Shown: positions 49,459 through 61,375, counted from the first letter of the stretch. The stretch is DNA of 64,000 bases from DATLLN01 sp963720885 (GCA_963720885.1 CAVRGW010000005.1:806001-870000); one strand, 5' to 3'. The notes: a model not told the origin generated them from the sequence alone. Numbers and translations: made by a program.

Positions 49459-51174
49459 TCAGGCGCGGTTCAGCAGGACGCGACCGCGCGGCCGGTCGAT
49501 CGAGCGGACGCGGACGCGGATCTCGTCGCCGAGCCGCAGGCGTGCACCGGTCGTCCCTCCGGCCAGGTAGACGCCCAGCCGGTCGAGCTCCCACCGCTCC
49601 CCGCCGCCCAGCCGGCCCGCCGGCAGCAGGCCTTGGAACACACCCCCGAACCGTACGAACACCGCGCCCTCGATCAGGCCCACCACCTCGCCGGTGAACG
49701 GCTCGTCCCAGCCACGGTCGAACAGCACGTCCTCCAGCAGGAACGCCAGGCAGACGTCGTCGCCGCGCCGCTCGACCAGCGCCGCCTCCCGCTCGCGGTG
49801 CGAGCTCGCCTCGGCGAGTCGCGCAAGCTCGTCCTCGTCGGCAGGTGCGGGCGGCCCCTGACCCAGATGTGCGACCAGCGCTCGGTGGCAGACCAGGTCG
49901 GGGTAGCGGCGGATCGGGCTCGTGAAGTGGCAGTACGCGGGGAACGCCAGCCCGGAGTGTCCGAGGTTCTGCGTGTCGTAGCGGGCGCGCTCCAGCGACC
50001 GCAGGACGAGCGGCGGAAAGGCCGCCCTGCCCCGCCCCGACGAGGTGACATACCGCGCCACCGCCTCCGCGACGGCCGCCGCGTAGGCGCCGGCCTGGGC
50101 CGGCGTGTGCAGCTCGGGCTGCGGTGGCGTCGGCACCTCGAGGGCGGCCAGCCGCTCGACCAGCGACTCGACGGCGACCGGATCGGGCGAGGGATGGACG
50201 CGGTAGATCGCCGGCGCCCGCACGCTGGACAGCAGCTCGGCGACCCGCCGGTTGGCGAGCAGCATCAGCTCCTCGACCAGCTGGTGGGCCACGCTCTCCT
50301 CCGCCTCGTGCGCCGCGGCCACCCGGCCGTCGCGCAGCTCGAACTCCACCTCGCGCGACTCGATGTGCGCGGCACCGTGCGCGAACCGCTCCGCCCGCAG
50401 CCGCTCGGCGGCTGCGGCCGCGTCCTGCAACGCCCGCTCGACGTCGTCCGCGACGTGCTCGTCGCCGGCCAGGATCCGTTCCGCCTGCGGATAGCTGAGC
50501 CGGGCCCGGCTGCGGATCAGGCTGCGATATGCGGTCATCGCGCCGTCCGGCGCGATCTCGACGGTCACCGCACCCCGGTCGACGTCGGGCCGCAGGCTGC
50601 ACAGGTCGGCGGACAGCCGCTCGGGGAGCATCGGCTCGACCATCCCGGGAAGGTAGACCGAGCATCCGCGCAGCGCCGCCTCGGCGTCGAGCGCCGAGCC
50701 GGCCGCCACCCGCGCAGACACATCGGCGATGTGGACGAACAGCCGGAACCCCCCGTCCTCGCGCTCGACGCCGATCGAGTCGTCGAAGTCCCGCGCATCG
50801 GGCGGATCGACCGTGAAGCACACCCGATCGCGCAGGTCGACCCGGACGCCCTCAGCGGGATCCGCCCCGAGCTCGGCGACCTCATGCTCGACCGCCTCCG
50901 GCCACGGCGCCGCCACACCCTGCTCGATCGCCACGCCGCGCAGCACGGCCCGTACGTCGTCGGGTCGCCCCAGCCGGTCGACGACGCGGCCGCGGCCGCC
51001 CCCGTCCGGCTCGACGACAACCAGGTCGCCCTCCGCGACGTCCCCCGCCCCGCGCCGGCCAAGGGTCAGCGGCACGCCGAACTCGAAGAACGGCTCGGCG
51101 ACCAGCAGCCGTCCCCGGCGGCCCACCTCGCAGACGACGGGAGCCGCGCGCGGCGGCTCCTCGGCGTGCGTCAC
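49459..51174 (-). CDS. RNase II/RNase R-family 3'-5' exoribonuclease
   Basis: 571 residues. RNB catalytic domain with DPPDARDFDDSIGVE (near residue 122), FVHIADVSARV, YLPGMVEPMLPERLS and the late HFTSPIRRYPDLVCHRAL, the full set of catalytic and Mg-binding residues. A short N-terminal OB-like region and a C-terminal S1-like part (LLNRA end) flank it. Shorter than enteric RNase R, as in many actinobacteria. Degrades structured RNA; works with tmRNA in non-stop mRNA decay. Overlaps the ctpA-like stop by ATGA. Confidence 0.9.
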   Translation of the reverse strand: MTHAEEPPRAAPVVCEVGRRGRLLVAEPFFEFGVPLTLGRRGAGDVAEGDLVVVEPDGGGRGRVVDRLGRPDDVRAVLRGVAIEQGVAAPWPEAVEHEVAELGADPAEGVRVDLRDRVCFTVDPPDARDFDDSIGVEREDGGFRLFVHIADVSARVAAGSALDAEAALRGCSVYLPGMVEPMLPERLSADLCSLRPDVDRGAVTVEIAPDGAMTAYRSLIRSRARLSYPQAERILAGDEHVADDVERALQDAAAAAERLRAERFAHGAAHIESREVEFELRDGRVAAAHEAEESVAHQLVEELMLLANRRVAELLSSVRAPAIYRVHPSPDPVAVESLVERLAALEVPTPPQPELHTPAQAGAYAAAVAEAVARYVTSSGRGRAAFPPLVLRSLERARYDTQNLGHSGLAFPAYCHFTSPIRRYPDLVCHRALVAHLGQGPPAPADEDELARLAEASSHREREAALVERRGDDVCLAFLLEDVLFDRGWDEPFTGEVVGLIEGAVFVRFGGVFQGLLPAGRLGGGERWELDRLGVYLAGGTTGARLRLGDEIRVRVRSIDRPRGRVLLNRA

Positions 51175-52346
51175 CCGCGCAGCGCCGTCAGCGCAGCGTC
51201 CAGCGTCTCGTCCCTGGGAGTCGAGTACAGATCCGGCGCGTCGACGGTCGGCGTCACCCCGCGGCCGTTGACGATCCGGCCGCCGGCCAGCGTGAACGAG
51301 GCGACGGTCAGCTTCAGTGCACCGCCGCCGGGCAGCGGTCGCACTGCCTGCACGGTGCCCTTGCCGTACGACGGCGAGCCGGCGACGATCGCACCGTGCG
51401 CCTTGAGCGCACCGGCCACGATCTCGGCGGCGCTGGCCGTGGCGAAGTCGATCATCACGGCGACCTTGCCGACCTTGAGGGCGGTGCCGTTGCCCGAGAA
51501 CACCTCACGCGGCTCGCGCTGGCCGTCGGTGGCGACGATCACGCCATGGTCGATCAGCACCCGGGCCACGCCGACGCCCTCGGTCAGCACGCCGCCCGTG
51601 TCGCCGCGGAGGTCGACGACCACCCCGCCCAGCGACTTGCCGGCCGCCGCGCGGGCGACGATCTGGCGCACCTGCGACGCCGTGTGGTCGATGAAGGTCG
51701 GGATGCGCACCAGCAGCACCCGCCGGCCGTGGACCTTGAGCATCCGCGACGAGACGGCCGAGACCGTCACCGGCTGGCGCACCAGCGTGAGCAGCAGCGG
51801 CCGGTCGCGGCCCGGCCGCACGATCCGCAGCCGAACCGGCGTTCCCGGAGCCCCATGCATCAGCTCGACGGCGTCCACATACGGCACGCCGTGCAGGTCA
51901 TGGCCGCCGACGGCGGTCACGACGTCGCCGCGGTGGATGCCCGCCTTGGACGCCGGCAGCCCCGGCAGCAGGCCGCGCACCAGCAGGCCGCCGTGCACCC
52001 GCGCGAGCTCGACGCCGACGCCGGCGAACGTGCCGCGCTCGGACTCGAGCAGCTCCTGGTAGGCCGCAGGCGTCAGGTACTCGGTGTACGGGTCGTCGAG
52101 GGTGCGGATCACGCCGTCGACGCTATGGGCCGAGTAGGCCGTCTTCGGGATCGGCTTGTAGTACCCCTGCTCCAGCCCGGCAAGCACCGCCGTCCGCAGC
52201 GCCGTCGACGATGGACGGGGAGGGGTTGGCGTCGCGCTCTTGACCGAGCGTGAGTGCAGCTCAAAGCCGGTGGCGAACGCACCCGCCATCGCCAGCCCGA
52301 CCGCGAGCCATATCACGATCCGGCGCCCCATGATGACGTCGCTCAT
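51171..52346 (-). CDS. S41 family C-terminal processing protease (CtpA-like)
   Basis: 391 residues. N-terminal membrane anchor (VIWLAVGLAMAGAFATGF), PDZ domain (ERGTFAGVGVELARVHGGLLVRGLLPGLPASKAGIHRGDVVTAVGG), then the S41 protease: VVDLRGDTGGVLTEGVGVARVLI, and catalytic Ser in TASAAEIVAGALKAHG with Lys in GSPSYGKGTVQ. Periplasmic-side serine protease that trims or turns over envelope proteins. Overlaps the RNase gene start and follows ftsX by 16 bases. Confidence 0.93.
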   Translation of the reverse strand: MSDVIMGRRIVIWLAVGLAMAGAFATGFELHSRSVKSATPTPPRPSSTALRTAVLAGLEQGYYKPIPKTAYSAHSVDGVIRTLDDPYTEYLTPAAYQELLESERGTFAGVGVELARVHGGLLVRGLLPGLPASKAGIHRGDVVTAVGGHDLHGVPYVDAVELMHGAPGTPVRLRIVRPGRDRPLLLTLVRQPVTVSAVSSRMLKVHGRRVLLVRIPTFIDHTASQVRQIVARAAAGKSLGGVVVDLRGDTGGVLTEGVGVARVLIDHGVIVATDGQREPREVFSGNGTALKVGKVAVMIDFATASAAEIVAGALKAHGAIVAGSPSYGKGTVQAVRPLPGGGALKLTVASFTLAGGRIVNGRGVTPTVDAPDLYSTPRDETLDAALTALRG

Positions 52347-52362
52347 TGTATAACCGCCGGGG

Positions 52363-53247
52363 TCAGACGCGCAGGAAGCGGCGCAGCGTCATGCCGGAGC
52401 CGAACGCTCCCAGCAGCAGCCCGAATGCGGCCAGCGTCAGGCCCAGCGCCCACACGCCGCCCGGATAGAGCGACGCCGGCGAGGTCAGATCGTGGTTCAG
52501 CCCACCCAGCGTGGTGTAGGCGATCCCGAGCAGGAACACGCCGGCGACCGAGCCGACAAAGCCGGTCAGCATCCCCTCCAGCATGAACGGCACGCGAACG
52601 AACCAGTTGGTGGCCCCGACCAGCTTCATCACCTCGATCTCGCGCCGCCGCGAGAAGATCGACAGGCGGATGGTGTTCGCGATCAGCACGATCGCGGCGA
52701 TGCCCAGCAGCAGCATCAGCGCCGCCAGCACGAGCTGGATCACCCGTACCCAGTGCAGCACCCGTTTCGTCTTGTCGGCGCCATTGGTGACGCAGGGGTC
52801 GTTGCCGCACCCGCGCACCTCGTCGACCTTGAGCGCCGCGGCGCTGACCTGCTCGAACTGGTTGGCGTCCGTCAGCTTCAACTCGAACGCCGGCGGCAGC
52901 GGGTTGTATCCGAGCACGTCGATCTGCTTCTGCTCCTCGGACGAGAGCTGGCTCTTGGCCGCGTCCGGCGAGATGTAGGTGATCGACTTAACGCCGGAGA
53001 TCTGACCGAGCTCGTTATGCACCTTGTCCAGCAGCGCGGGCTCGTCCTGCGCCCCGTTGGGGAGGTACGCCTTGACCGTCACCTGGTCCTTGACCGACTG
53101 GGTCTGGTCTTGGACGACCAGCGAGACGTAGGCGAACGCCCCCAGCAGCAGCGTGACGATCAGCACGGTGACGCTGGCGGCGATCGTCGTCGCCACGTTG
53201 TTGCGCACGGACTGCATCGCCTCGGAGGCGAAGAACCGCCACCTCAT
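52363..53247 (-). CDS. ftsX: Cell-division protein FtsX
   Basis: 294 residues, full length. MRWRFFASEAMQSVRNNVATTIAASVTVLIVTLLLGAFAY is the FtsX N-terminus with helix 1; extracytoplasmic domain to about 170; three more helices from VIQLVLAALMLLLGIAAIVLIANTIRLSIFSRRREIEVMKLVGATNWFVRVPFMLEGML. With FtsE it signals across the membrane to activate wall hydrolases. A larger extracytoplasmic loop includes a Cys pair (RGCGNDPC). Overlaps ftsE by ATGA. Confidence 0.95.
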   Translation of the reverse strand: MRWRFFASEAMQSVRNNVATTIAASVTVLIVTLLLGAFAYVSLVVQDQTQSVKDQVTVKAYLPNGAQDEPALLDKVHNELGQISGVKSITYISPDAAKSQLSSEEQKQIDVLGYNPLPPAFELKLTDANQFEQVSAAALKVDEVRGCGNDPCVTNGADKTKRVLHWVRVIQLVLAALMLLLGIAAIVLIANTIRLSIFSRRREIEVMKLVGATNWFVRVPFMLEGMLTGFVGSVAGVFLLGIAYTTLGGLNHDLTSPASLYPGGVWALGLTLAAFGLLLGAFGSGMTLRRFLRV

Positions 53248-54032
53248 GCCTGGTAGCTCCCCCGACGGTCGTCGCGGACGACCCTGCCGTCCTCGAGCTG
53301 GATCACGCGGCGGCGCATCTTGTCCACCATCTCGCGGTCGTGCGTGGCCATCACCACGGTCGTGCCCGCCCGGTTGATCCGGTACAGCAGCTGCATGATG
53401 CCGACAGACGTGTCCGGGTCGAGGTTGCCCGTCGGCTCGTCCGCGATCAGCAGCGGCGGGTGGTTGACGAACGCGCGCGCCACGGAGACGCGCTGCTGCT
53501 CACCGCCCGACAGCTCGTTGGGCATGCGGTCGGACTTGTCCGCCAGGCCGACCAGGCCGACGATGTCCGGCACCTTCTTGCGGATCTCGGCCCGGGATTT
53601 GCCCTGCACCTGCAGCGCGTAGGCCACGTTCTGGTACACGTTGCGGTTGGGCAGCAGTTTGAAGTCCTGGAACACGCAGCCGATGTTGCGTCGCAGGATC
53701 GGCACCTTCGACCGCTTCAGCTTGGGCAGCGAACGGCCGCCGACGATCAGGTTGCCCGACGACACCTCGAGCTCCTTCAGCAGCAGCTTGATGAACGTCG
53801 ACTTGCCCGAGCCCGACGCGCCCACCAGGAACACGAACTCGCCCTTGTCGATCTGCAACGTGACGTCCTCCAGGCCGACGATGTTCGGCTCGTAGAGCTT
53901 GGTCACCTTGTCGAACACGATCATCGCCGCCGCCGACGAGCGGGCGCCGTCTGCGGGCGTGCCCTCCGCCTCCGGCGCCGGATCGGCGGGCAGCTCCGTG
54001 AGCGCGGTCTGCAGGTCTGTTGAATCTGTCAT
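53244..54032 (-). CDS. ftsE: Cell-division ATP-binding protein FtsE
   Basis: ABC ATPase: Walker A GASGSGKSTFIKLL, Q-loop CVFQDFKLLPNR, signature LSGGEQQRVSVARAF, Walker B LLIADEPTGNLDP and switch His in MATHDREMV. Partner of FtsX. The family normally begins at MIVFDKVTKLYEP (53924 here). Open frame extends 36 residues further to ATG 54032 and 62 to 54110, with an Ala/Pro/Glu-rich sequence and no good ribosome site at any of the three. The start is therefore uncertain; I give 54032 as a compromise. Confidence 0.92.
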   Translation of the reverse strand: MTDSTDLQTALTELPADPAPEAEGTPADGARSSAAAMIVFDKVTKLYEPNIVGLEDVTLQIDKGEFVFLVGASGSGKSTFIKLLLKELEVSSGNLIVGGRSLPKLKRSKVPILRRNIGCVFQDFKLLPNRNVYQNVAYALQVQGKSRAEIRKKVPDIVGLVGLADKSDRMPNELSGGEQQRVSVARAFVNHPPLLIADEPTGNLDPDTSVGIMQLLYRINRAGTTVVMATHDREMVDKMRRRVIQLEDGRVVRDDRRGSYQA

Positions 54033-54113
54033 TGCAGGCAAAACGGGGGCGTCCACGCCCGAAACGTTCCGGTCAGGGTAGCCCTCGGGGCGGTCGGGCG
54101 CAACGGACAAGGG

Positions 54114-55241
54114 TTAGCCCCGCCCCGCTGCGCGGCTCAGGAGATAGGCGTGGATCAGCTCGTCCAGGTCGCCGTCCAGCACCCCCTGGGCGTTCCCGAT
54201 CTTCACGTTCGTGCGGTGATCGTTGACCATGGTGTACGGATGAAGGACGTACGAACGGATTTGACTTCCGAACGAGATGTCCTGCGCCTCGCCGCGTTCC
54301 TTCGCAAGTGCCTGCTCCCGTAGCTCGTGCTCTCGCTCGATCAGGCGACTCTTCAGAATGCGCATCGCCTGTGCCTTGTTCTGCAGCTGGGAGCGCTCGT
54401 TCTGGCACTGGACGACGATCCCGGTCGGGATGTGCGTGATCCGCACGGCGCTGTCGGTCTTGTTGACGTGCTGGCCACCCGCACCCTGCGAGCGGTAGGT
54501 GTCGATCCGCAGATCGTCGTCGGCGATCTCCACGTCGACGTCATCCTCGACCAGCGGCGCCAGCTCCACCTGGGTGAAGCTCGTGTGCCGGCGGTGGGCG
54601 GAGTCGAACGGCGACAGCCGCACCAGCCGGTGGACGCCCTTCTCGGCCTGCATGATCCCGTAGGCGTTGTCGCCGGTCAGCGTGAACGTGACGCTCTTCA
54701 GGCCGGCCTCCTCCCCCGGGGTCTGGTCGAGCACCTCGACCTTGAACCCCCGCGAGTCAGCCCAGCGCTGGTACATGCGGAACAGGATCTCCGTCCAGTC
54801 CTGGCTGTCGGTGCCGCCGGCGCCGGCGTGGATGGTGACCACGGCCGGGCCGCTGTCGTACTCGCCGGTGAACAGTGCGTCCTCCTGCAGCCTGCCGACG
54901 TCGCCGGACAGGCGGTCGACCGACCGCTCCAGCTCGTCCCGCCACTCCGGCTCCTCGTCCGCCAGCTCGAGCATGCTGTCCAGCTCGGCCACCTCGGACT
55001 CGAGCGAGCTCATCGTCTCCAGCTTGCGCTGGACGCGCGCCCGCTCGGAGGAGATCTTCGCGGCCTTCTGCTGATCGTCCCAGAAGCCCGGCGCCTCCAT
55101 CTGCCGGTCGAGGTCGGCCAGCCGCGCTTCCTGCGCGGGCGGGTCGAGGTAGTCGCGCGCCCACGAGAGGCCGCTGCGGATCTCCTCGATCGCGCTCTTC
55201 AGCTCCTCGGGAGACCGAGGCCCCTGCGTCTCCGTGGCCAT
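54114..55241 (-). CDS. prfB: Peptide chain release factor 2
   Basis: 375 residues. Recognises UGA/UAA stops: SPF tripeptide in VRLSPFDSAHRRHTSF (residues about 213-216 for SPF), and GGQ in YRSQGAGGQHVNKTDSAVRI (near 255). Long N-terminal coiled helical domain. The frame is open from ATG to stop, with no programmed +1 site of the enteric kind. Sits between secA and ftsE in the usual actinobacterial order; its stop is only 4 bases beyond the longest possible ftsE start. Confidence 0.96.
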   Translation of the reverse strand: MATETQGPRSPEELKSAIEEIRSGLSWARDYLDPPAQEARLADLDRQMEAPGFWDDQQKAAKISSERARVQRKLETMSSLESEVAELDSMLELADEEPEWRDELERSVDRLSGDVGRLQEDALFTGEYDSGPAVVTIHAGAGGTDSQDWTEILFRMYQRWADSRGFKVEVLDQTPGEEAGLKSVTFTLTGDNAYGIMQAEKGVHRLVRLSPFDSAHRRHTSFTQVELAPLVEDDVDVEIADDDLRIDTYRSQGAGGQHVNKTDSAVRITHIPTGIVVQCQNERSQLQNKAQAMRILKSRLIEREHELREQALAKERGEAQDISFGSQIRSYVLHPYTMVNDHRTNVKIGNAQGVLDGDLDELIHAYLLSRAAGRG

Positions 55242-55245
55242 GGCG

Positions 55246-57834
<2,589 letters not shown>

Positions 57835-57889
57835 GACGATGCGGATGGTACCAACCGGGGTTTGGCGAACGGTTGTAGCGTCCCCGCCC

Positions 57890-58720
57890 ATGGCCGTCGC
57901 GCTCGCCCTCGCCGCATCCCTGATGTGGGGTGTCGGCGACTACCTGGGCGGTATGGCCAGCCGCCGCAACGCCCTGGTCACGGTGATCCTCGCCGGGCAG
58001 GTGGCGGGCCTGCTGTCGCTGGTGGTGGTGGCGGCCGTCCGCGGCATCGACGTCTCGGCACGGGGTGCGCTGGCCGGTGTCGGCGCCGGGCTGCTGAGCG
58101 CCATCGCGATCACGTCCTTCTACCGGGCGCTGACCATCGGCTCGATGAGCATCGCCGCGCCGGTGCTGTCGACCAGCGCGGCCGTCCCGGTGATCGTCAG
58201 CCTGGCCGGCGGCGACCTGCCCTCTCCGCTGCAGTCCGCGGGCATCGCCCTGGCGCTGGTCGGCGTGGTGCTCGCCTCGCGCGAGCCGGAGCACGGACAT
58301 CCCGACCCGGCCGCGCAGCGGCGCAGCTTCCTGCTGGCCCTGGTCGCGACGGTGGCGGTCGGGTTCCAGCTGGTGCTGCTCTCGACAGCGGCGCAGACCG
58401 ACCCGCTGCTCGGCGTGACCGCGTCGCGGGTGACCTCGGTGCTGATCTTCGCCGCGGTGGCGCTGGTCGTCCGGCCCCCCGTCCGCCGGCCGGCGCTCCC
58501 GGGCCTGGCCGGCATCGGCATCCTCGACACCGCGGCCAACGTCAGCTACGCGGCCGCGACGACCGCCGGGCTGCTGTCCGTTGTCGCCGTGCTCTCGTCG
58601 CTCTACCCGGTGGTCACCGTCGGCCTGGCGCACCGCCGGCTGGGCGAGCGGCTGGCCGGCTCGCAGCGGATCGGCGTTGCGCTGGCGCTGGGCGGCGCCG
58701 CGCTGATCAGCGCCGGCTAG
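57890..58720 (+). CDS. EamA/DMT-family membrane transporter
   Basis: 276 residues, ten helices in two five-helix EamA repeats (LALAASLMWGVGDYLGGMASRR...; LLALVATVAVGFQLVLLS...). LTIGSMSIAAPVLSTSAAVPVIVSL and VLSSLYPVVTVGLAHRRLGERL are the repeat signatures. Exports small metabolites; substrate unknown. Divergent from secA with a 55-base gap, and ends right at the first REP-like hairpin. Confidence 0.9.
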   Translation: MAVALALAASLMWGVGDYLGGMASRRNALVTVILAGQVAGLLSLVVVAAVRGIDVSARGALAGVGAGLLSAIAITSFYRALTIGSMSIAAPVLSTSAAVPVIVSLAGGDLPSPLQSAGIALALVGVVLASREPEHGHPDPAAQRRSFLLALVATVAVGFQLVLLSTAAQTDPLLGVTASRVTSVLIFAAVALVVRPPVRRPALPGLAGIGILDTAANVSYAAATTAGLLSVVAVLSSLYPVVTVGLAHRRLGERLAGSQRIGVALALGGAALISAG

Positions 58721-58721
58721 A

Positions 58722-58752
58722 TGCAACAACGGGGTCAGACCCCTTTGTTGCA
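58722..58752. repeat. REP-like hairpin, copy 1
   Basis: TGCAACAACGGGGTC followed by AGACCCCTTTGTTGCA: nearly perfect inverted repeat, starting one base after the transporter stop. It can also act as a bidirectional terminator between the convergent transporter and hpf genes. Confidence 0.7.
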
Positions 58753-58786
58753 CAGCAGTGGTCTGGCATCCCTCGAGCGTTTGGGT

Positions 58787-58815
58787 GCAACAACGGGGTC
58801 TGACCCCGTTGTTGC
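58787..58815. repeat. REP-like hairpin, copy 2 (perfect 14-bp arms)
   Basis: GCAACAACGGGGTC-T-GACCCCGTTGTTGC. Same unit as copy 1, 34 bases away, and 4 bases before the hpf stop. Two closely spaced units like this form a REP-type doublet. Confidence 0.75.
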
Positions 58816-58818
58816 GTC

Positions 58819-59376
58819 CTACGCTGAGCGAGTTGGCTCGATCAGTCCGTAGTTGCCGTCGCGGCGGCGGTAGATCACGTTGACCTCGTCGGTCTCCGCG
58901 TGGACGAACACGAAGAAGTCGTGGCCGATCAGCTCGAGCTGGAGCATCGCCTCCTCCTCGGTCATCGGCTTCATGTTGAACTGCTTCGTCTTCACGATCA
59001 CCGCTTCGTCCTCCTCGGGCAGGGTTGCGACCGGCTCCGGCAGATGCGCGACGTGGCTCGCGATGTGCTGGGCACCCTTGCGGGACCGCCGCTCGCGGTA
59101 CCGCTTGACCTGGCGCTCGAGCTTCTCCGCGACCATGTCGATCGACGCGTACATGTCGGTCGAGGCCTCCCGGGCGCGGAGCACGGGACCCTTCGTCCAG
59201 ATCGTCGCCTCGGCCACCTGGTCGTCCGAGATGCTCGGGTTCTGTTCGACGATCAGCTCGAGCTCGAGCCGGCTCTCGTCGGACAGGTGCTTGGACAGCT
59301 TGCCCAGCTTTCGCTCGGCGTACTGGAAAAGCGCGTCCGTCACGTCGAGGTGTCGGCCCTTCACCTGCAGTCGCAT
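58819..59376 (-). CDS. hpf: Ribosome hibernation promoting factor, long form
   Basis: 185 residues from ATG 59376, preceded by AAGGAG. N-terminal ribosome-binding beta-alpha domain (VKGRHLDVTDALFQYAERKLGKLSKHL; IWTKGPVLRAREASTDMYASIDMVAEKLERQVKRYRERR) plus the C-terminal dimerisation domain (VIVKTKQFNMKPMTEEEAMLQLELIGHDFFVFVHAETDEVNVIYRRRDGNYGLIEP). Long HPF pairs 70S ribosomes into silent 100S dimers in stationary phase. Confidence 0.95.
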   Translation of the reverse strand: MRLQVKGRHLDVTDALFQYAERKLGKLSKHLSDESRLELELIVEQNPSISDDQVAEATIWTKGPVLRAREASTDMYASIDMVAEKLERQVKRYRERRSRKGAQHIASHVAHLPEPVATLPEEDEAVIVKTKQFNMKPMTEEEAMLQLELIGHDFFVFVHAETDEVNVIYRRRDGNYGLIEPTRSA

Positions 59377-59413
59377 CCGAGGCTCCTTCCGGTCGAGACG
59401 GCGTGCCGCCCCA

Positions 59414-61375
59414 TCATATGTCGGCGCCGAGGGGGATCGTGAACGCGATCCGCGTGCCCGCGCCGGGCGCAGTGTCCAGCAGGTACTCGCCGCCCGCGAG
59501 CAGCACGCGTTCGCGCATCGCATCCAGGCCGAGGTGCAGCCGCATGCGCGAGCGGTCGAGCGCCGCCGGGGCGTCGAACCCCCGCCCGTCGTCGCGCACC
59601 TCCCCGGCGATCGTCGGCCCGTCCTCGCGCAGCACGATCAGCAGGTGGCTCGCCCGGGCGTGCTTGCGGCAGTTGGACATGGCCTCCTGGACGACCCGGT
59701 AGACCAGCAGCTCGATCGGCTCCGGGTAGCGGTGCACGCTGAGCATCGTCCGCACCTCGACCCCGGTCTCGCGACGGAACTGGATGGCCAGCTCGTTCAG
59801 CGCCGGGCCCAGTCCCTGCGCCTCCAGCAGCGGCGGGCGCAGCTCGAACATCAGCCGCCGAGTGCGCTCCGTCGCAGCGGCCAGCAGCTGGCGGGCGGTG
59901 CGCACGTGCGCCGCGGCATCGGCGCCCTCGGCGTGCTCGAGCCGGTCGAGCGAGAACAGCGTCGCGGCCATCACCTGCACCGTGTCGTCGTGCAGCTCGG
60001 CCGCGATCCGGGCCCGCTCCGCCTGCTCGGCACGCAGCAGCTCGCCCAGCACCCACTGGCGGCGCGACTCGCTCTCCCGCAGCGCGGCCTCGGCGTTGCG
60101 CAGGTCGCTGACGTCGACCAGCGTGCCCAGCGCACCCGCCGACTCGCCCTCGGCGCCGCGCAACGGGACGGTCGATACCAGCGCCGTCCGGCGCTGGCCG
60201 TCCGGGCGCACCAGCTCGGTCTCGTGACTCGCCCGGCCCTCGGCGCCGACGGCCAGGAACGATGACAGCGGCCGGCCCAGCAGCTCGGCGGAGCCGGTGA
60301 CGCCGAGCATCCGGCAGAGCGCGGGGTTGACGTAGACCAGGCGATCGCCCGCGTCGGTCTGCCAGACGCCGGCCACGTTGTGCTCGGCCAGGCCGCGGTA
60401 GCGCTCCTCGCTCTCGCGCAGCGCGCGCTCTGCCGCCGCGCGGTCGGTGATGTCCTCGCCGATGCCGGCCGTCCCGGTCGGGCGGCCCGCGCCGTCGAAC
60501 AGCGAGCTGCAGTTCCACGAGATCAGCCGCCGCGACCCGTCACGCAGTAGGAGTGGCGCGTCGAGGTGGGTGATCGGCCGGCCGGCGGCCAGCGCCGCCT
60601 GGAAGCGGGTGTGCTGTCCGGCGTCATCTGGCGGGACGCACACCTCGGCCCACATCCGCCCGGCAACGTCCCCCAACCGCCAGCCGGTGACATGCTCGAA
60701 CTCCGGGTTGACGTCGGTGATCCGGCCGTGCATGTCGGTGAACACCGCGATCAACCGCAGCCCCGAGACCATCTCCCGCAGCTGGTGCTCCGACCAGCGC
60801 AGCGCGAGCTCGGCCTCCTTCGACGCCGTCACGTCGATCGCGACGCCCTGGATCACGTCGGGCTCGCCGTTCGCGCCCTGCAGGACGACGGCCTGGTCGT
60901 CGACCCAGTGAACGGTGCCGTCACGGTGGACGATGCGGTACGAGCCGCGGTACGACTCGCCCCGGTCCATGAACTCGCCGTAGCTCGCCGACGCCTCCGG
61001 CTGGTCGTCGGGGTGCAGGATGTCGCTCCACGTGTGCTTTCCCGACAACCAGTCCCCGACCGGGATGCCGGTCAGCCGCTCGATCTGGGGGCTCATGTGC
61101 AGGGGCGTGCCGTCCCGCAGGTGGACGTAGGTGACCGCCGGGCCGTGGACGATCAGCGAGCGATGCAGCGCCTGGGCGCGCCGCGCCTCGCCGAGCACGT
61201 CGCTCGAGCGCTGCAGATCGCGGAACCGCGCCTCGAGCACCCAGCCCGCCGCGTCGTTGCTGCGCACGGAGACGTGGTCGGCCGCGAGCACCGTGCGGGC
61301 ATGCTCGAGCAGCGCCTCGAGCAGCGGGCGCGGATGAGCCTGCGACGAGGCTGCCTCCACCTGCCGAAGCATCAC
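59414..61375 (-). CDS. Multi-PAS sensor histidine kinase (NarL-type, HisKA_3)
   Basis: 653 residues. Three PAS domains: about 80-190 (ending VIQGVAIDVTASKEAE), 205-320 (HVTGWRLGDVAGRMW; GIGEDITDRAAAE) and 325-440 (NVAGVWQTDAG; GTLVDVSDLRNAE). Then a dimerisation/phosphoacceptor helix with RIAAELHDDTVQVMAATLF (His462), and an ATPase domain with VVQEAMSNCRKHARAS (N box) and VRDDGRGFDAP (G1). No membrane helix: cytosolic. A partner response regulator is not adjacent. Overlaps the comF-like stop by ATGA. Confidence 0.93.
   Translation of the reverse strand: MMLRQVEAASSQAHPRPLLEALLEHARTVLAADHVSVRSNDAAGWVLEARFRDLQRSSDVLGEARRAQALHRSLIVHGPAVTYVHLRDGTPLHMSPQIERLTGIPVGDWLSGKHTWSDILHPDDQPEASASYGEFMDRGESYRGSYRIVHRDGTVHWVDDQAVVLQGANGEPDVIQGVAIDVTASKEAELALRWSEHQLREMVSGLRLIAVFTDMHGRITDVNPEFEHVTGWRLGDVAGRMWAEVCVPPDDAGQHTRFQAALAAGRPITHLDAPLLLRDGSRRLISWNCSSLFDGAGRPTGTAGIGEDITDRAAAERALRESEERYRGLAEHNVAGVWQTDAGDRLVYVNPALCRMLGVTGSAELLGRPLSSFLAVGAEGRASHETELVRPDGQRRTALVSTVPLRGAEGESAGALGTLVDVSDLRNAEAALRESESRRQWVLGELLRAEQAERARIAAELHDDTVQVMAATLFSLDRLEHAEGADAAAHVRTARQLLAAATERTRRLMFELRPPLLEAQGLGPALNELAIQFRRETGVEVRTMLSVHRYPEPIELLVYRVVQEAMSNCRKHARASHLLIVLREDGPTIAGEVRDDGRGFDAPAALDRSRMRLHLGLDAMRERVLLAGGEYLLDTAPGAGTRIAFTIPLGADI

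Noticed and set aside
49363..52062. Plus-strand open frame of 899 residues over RNase R and ctpA
   Set aside because: Arg/Pro/Asp-rich shadow; real genes with catalytic motifs lie on the opposite strand.
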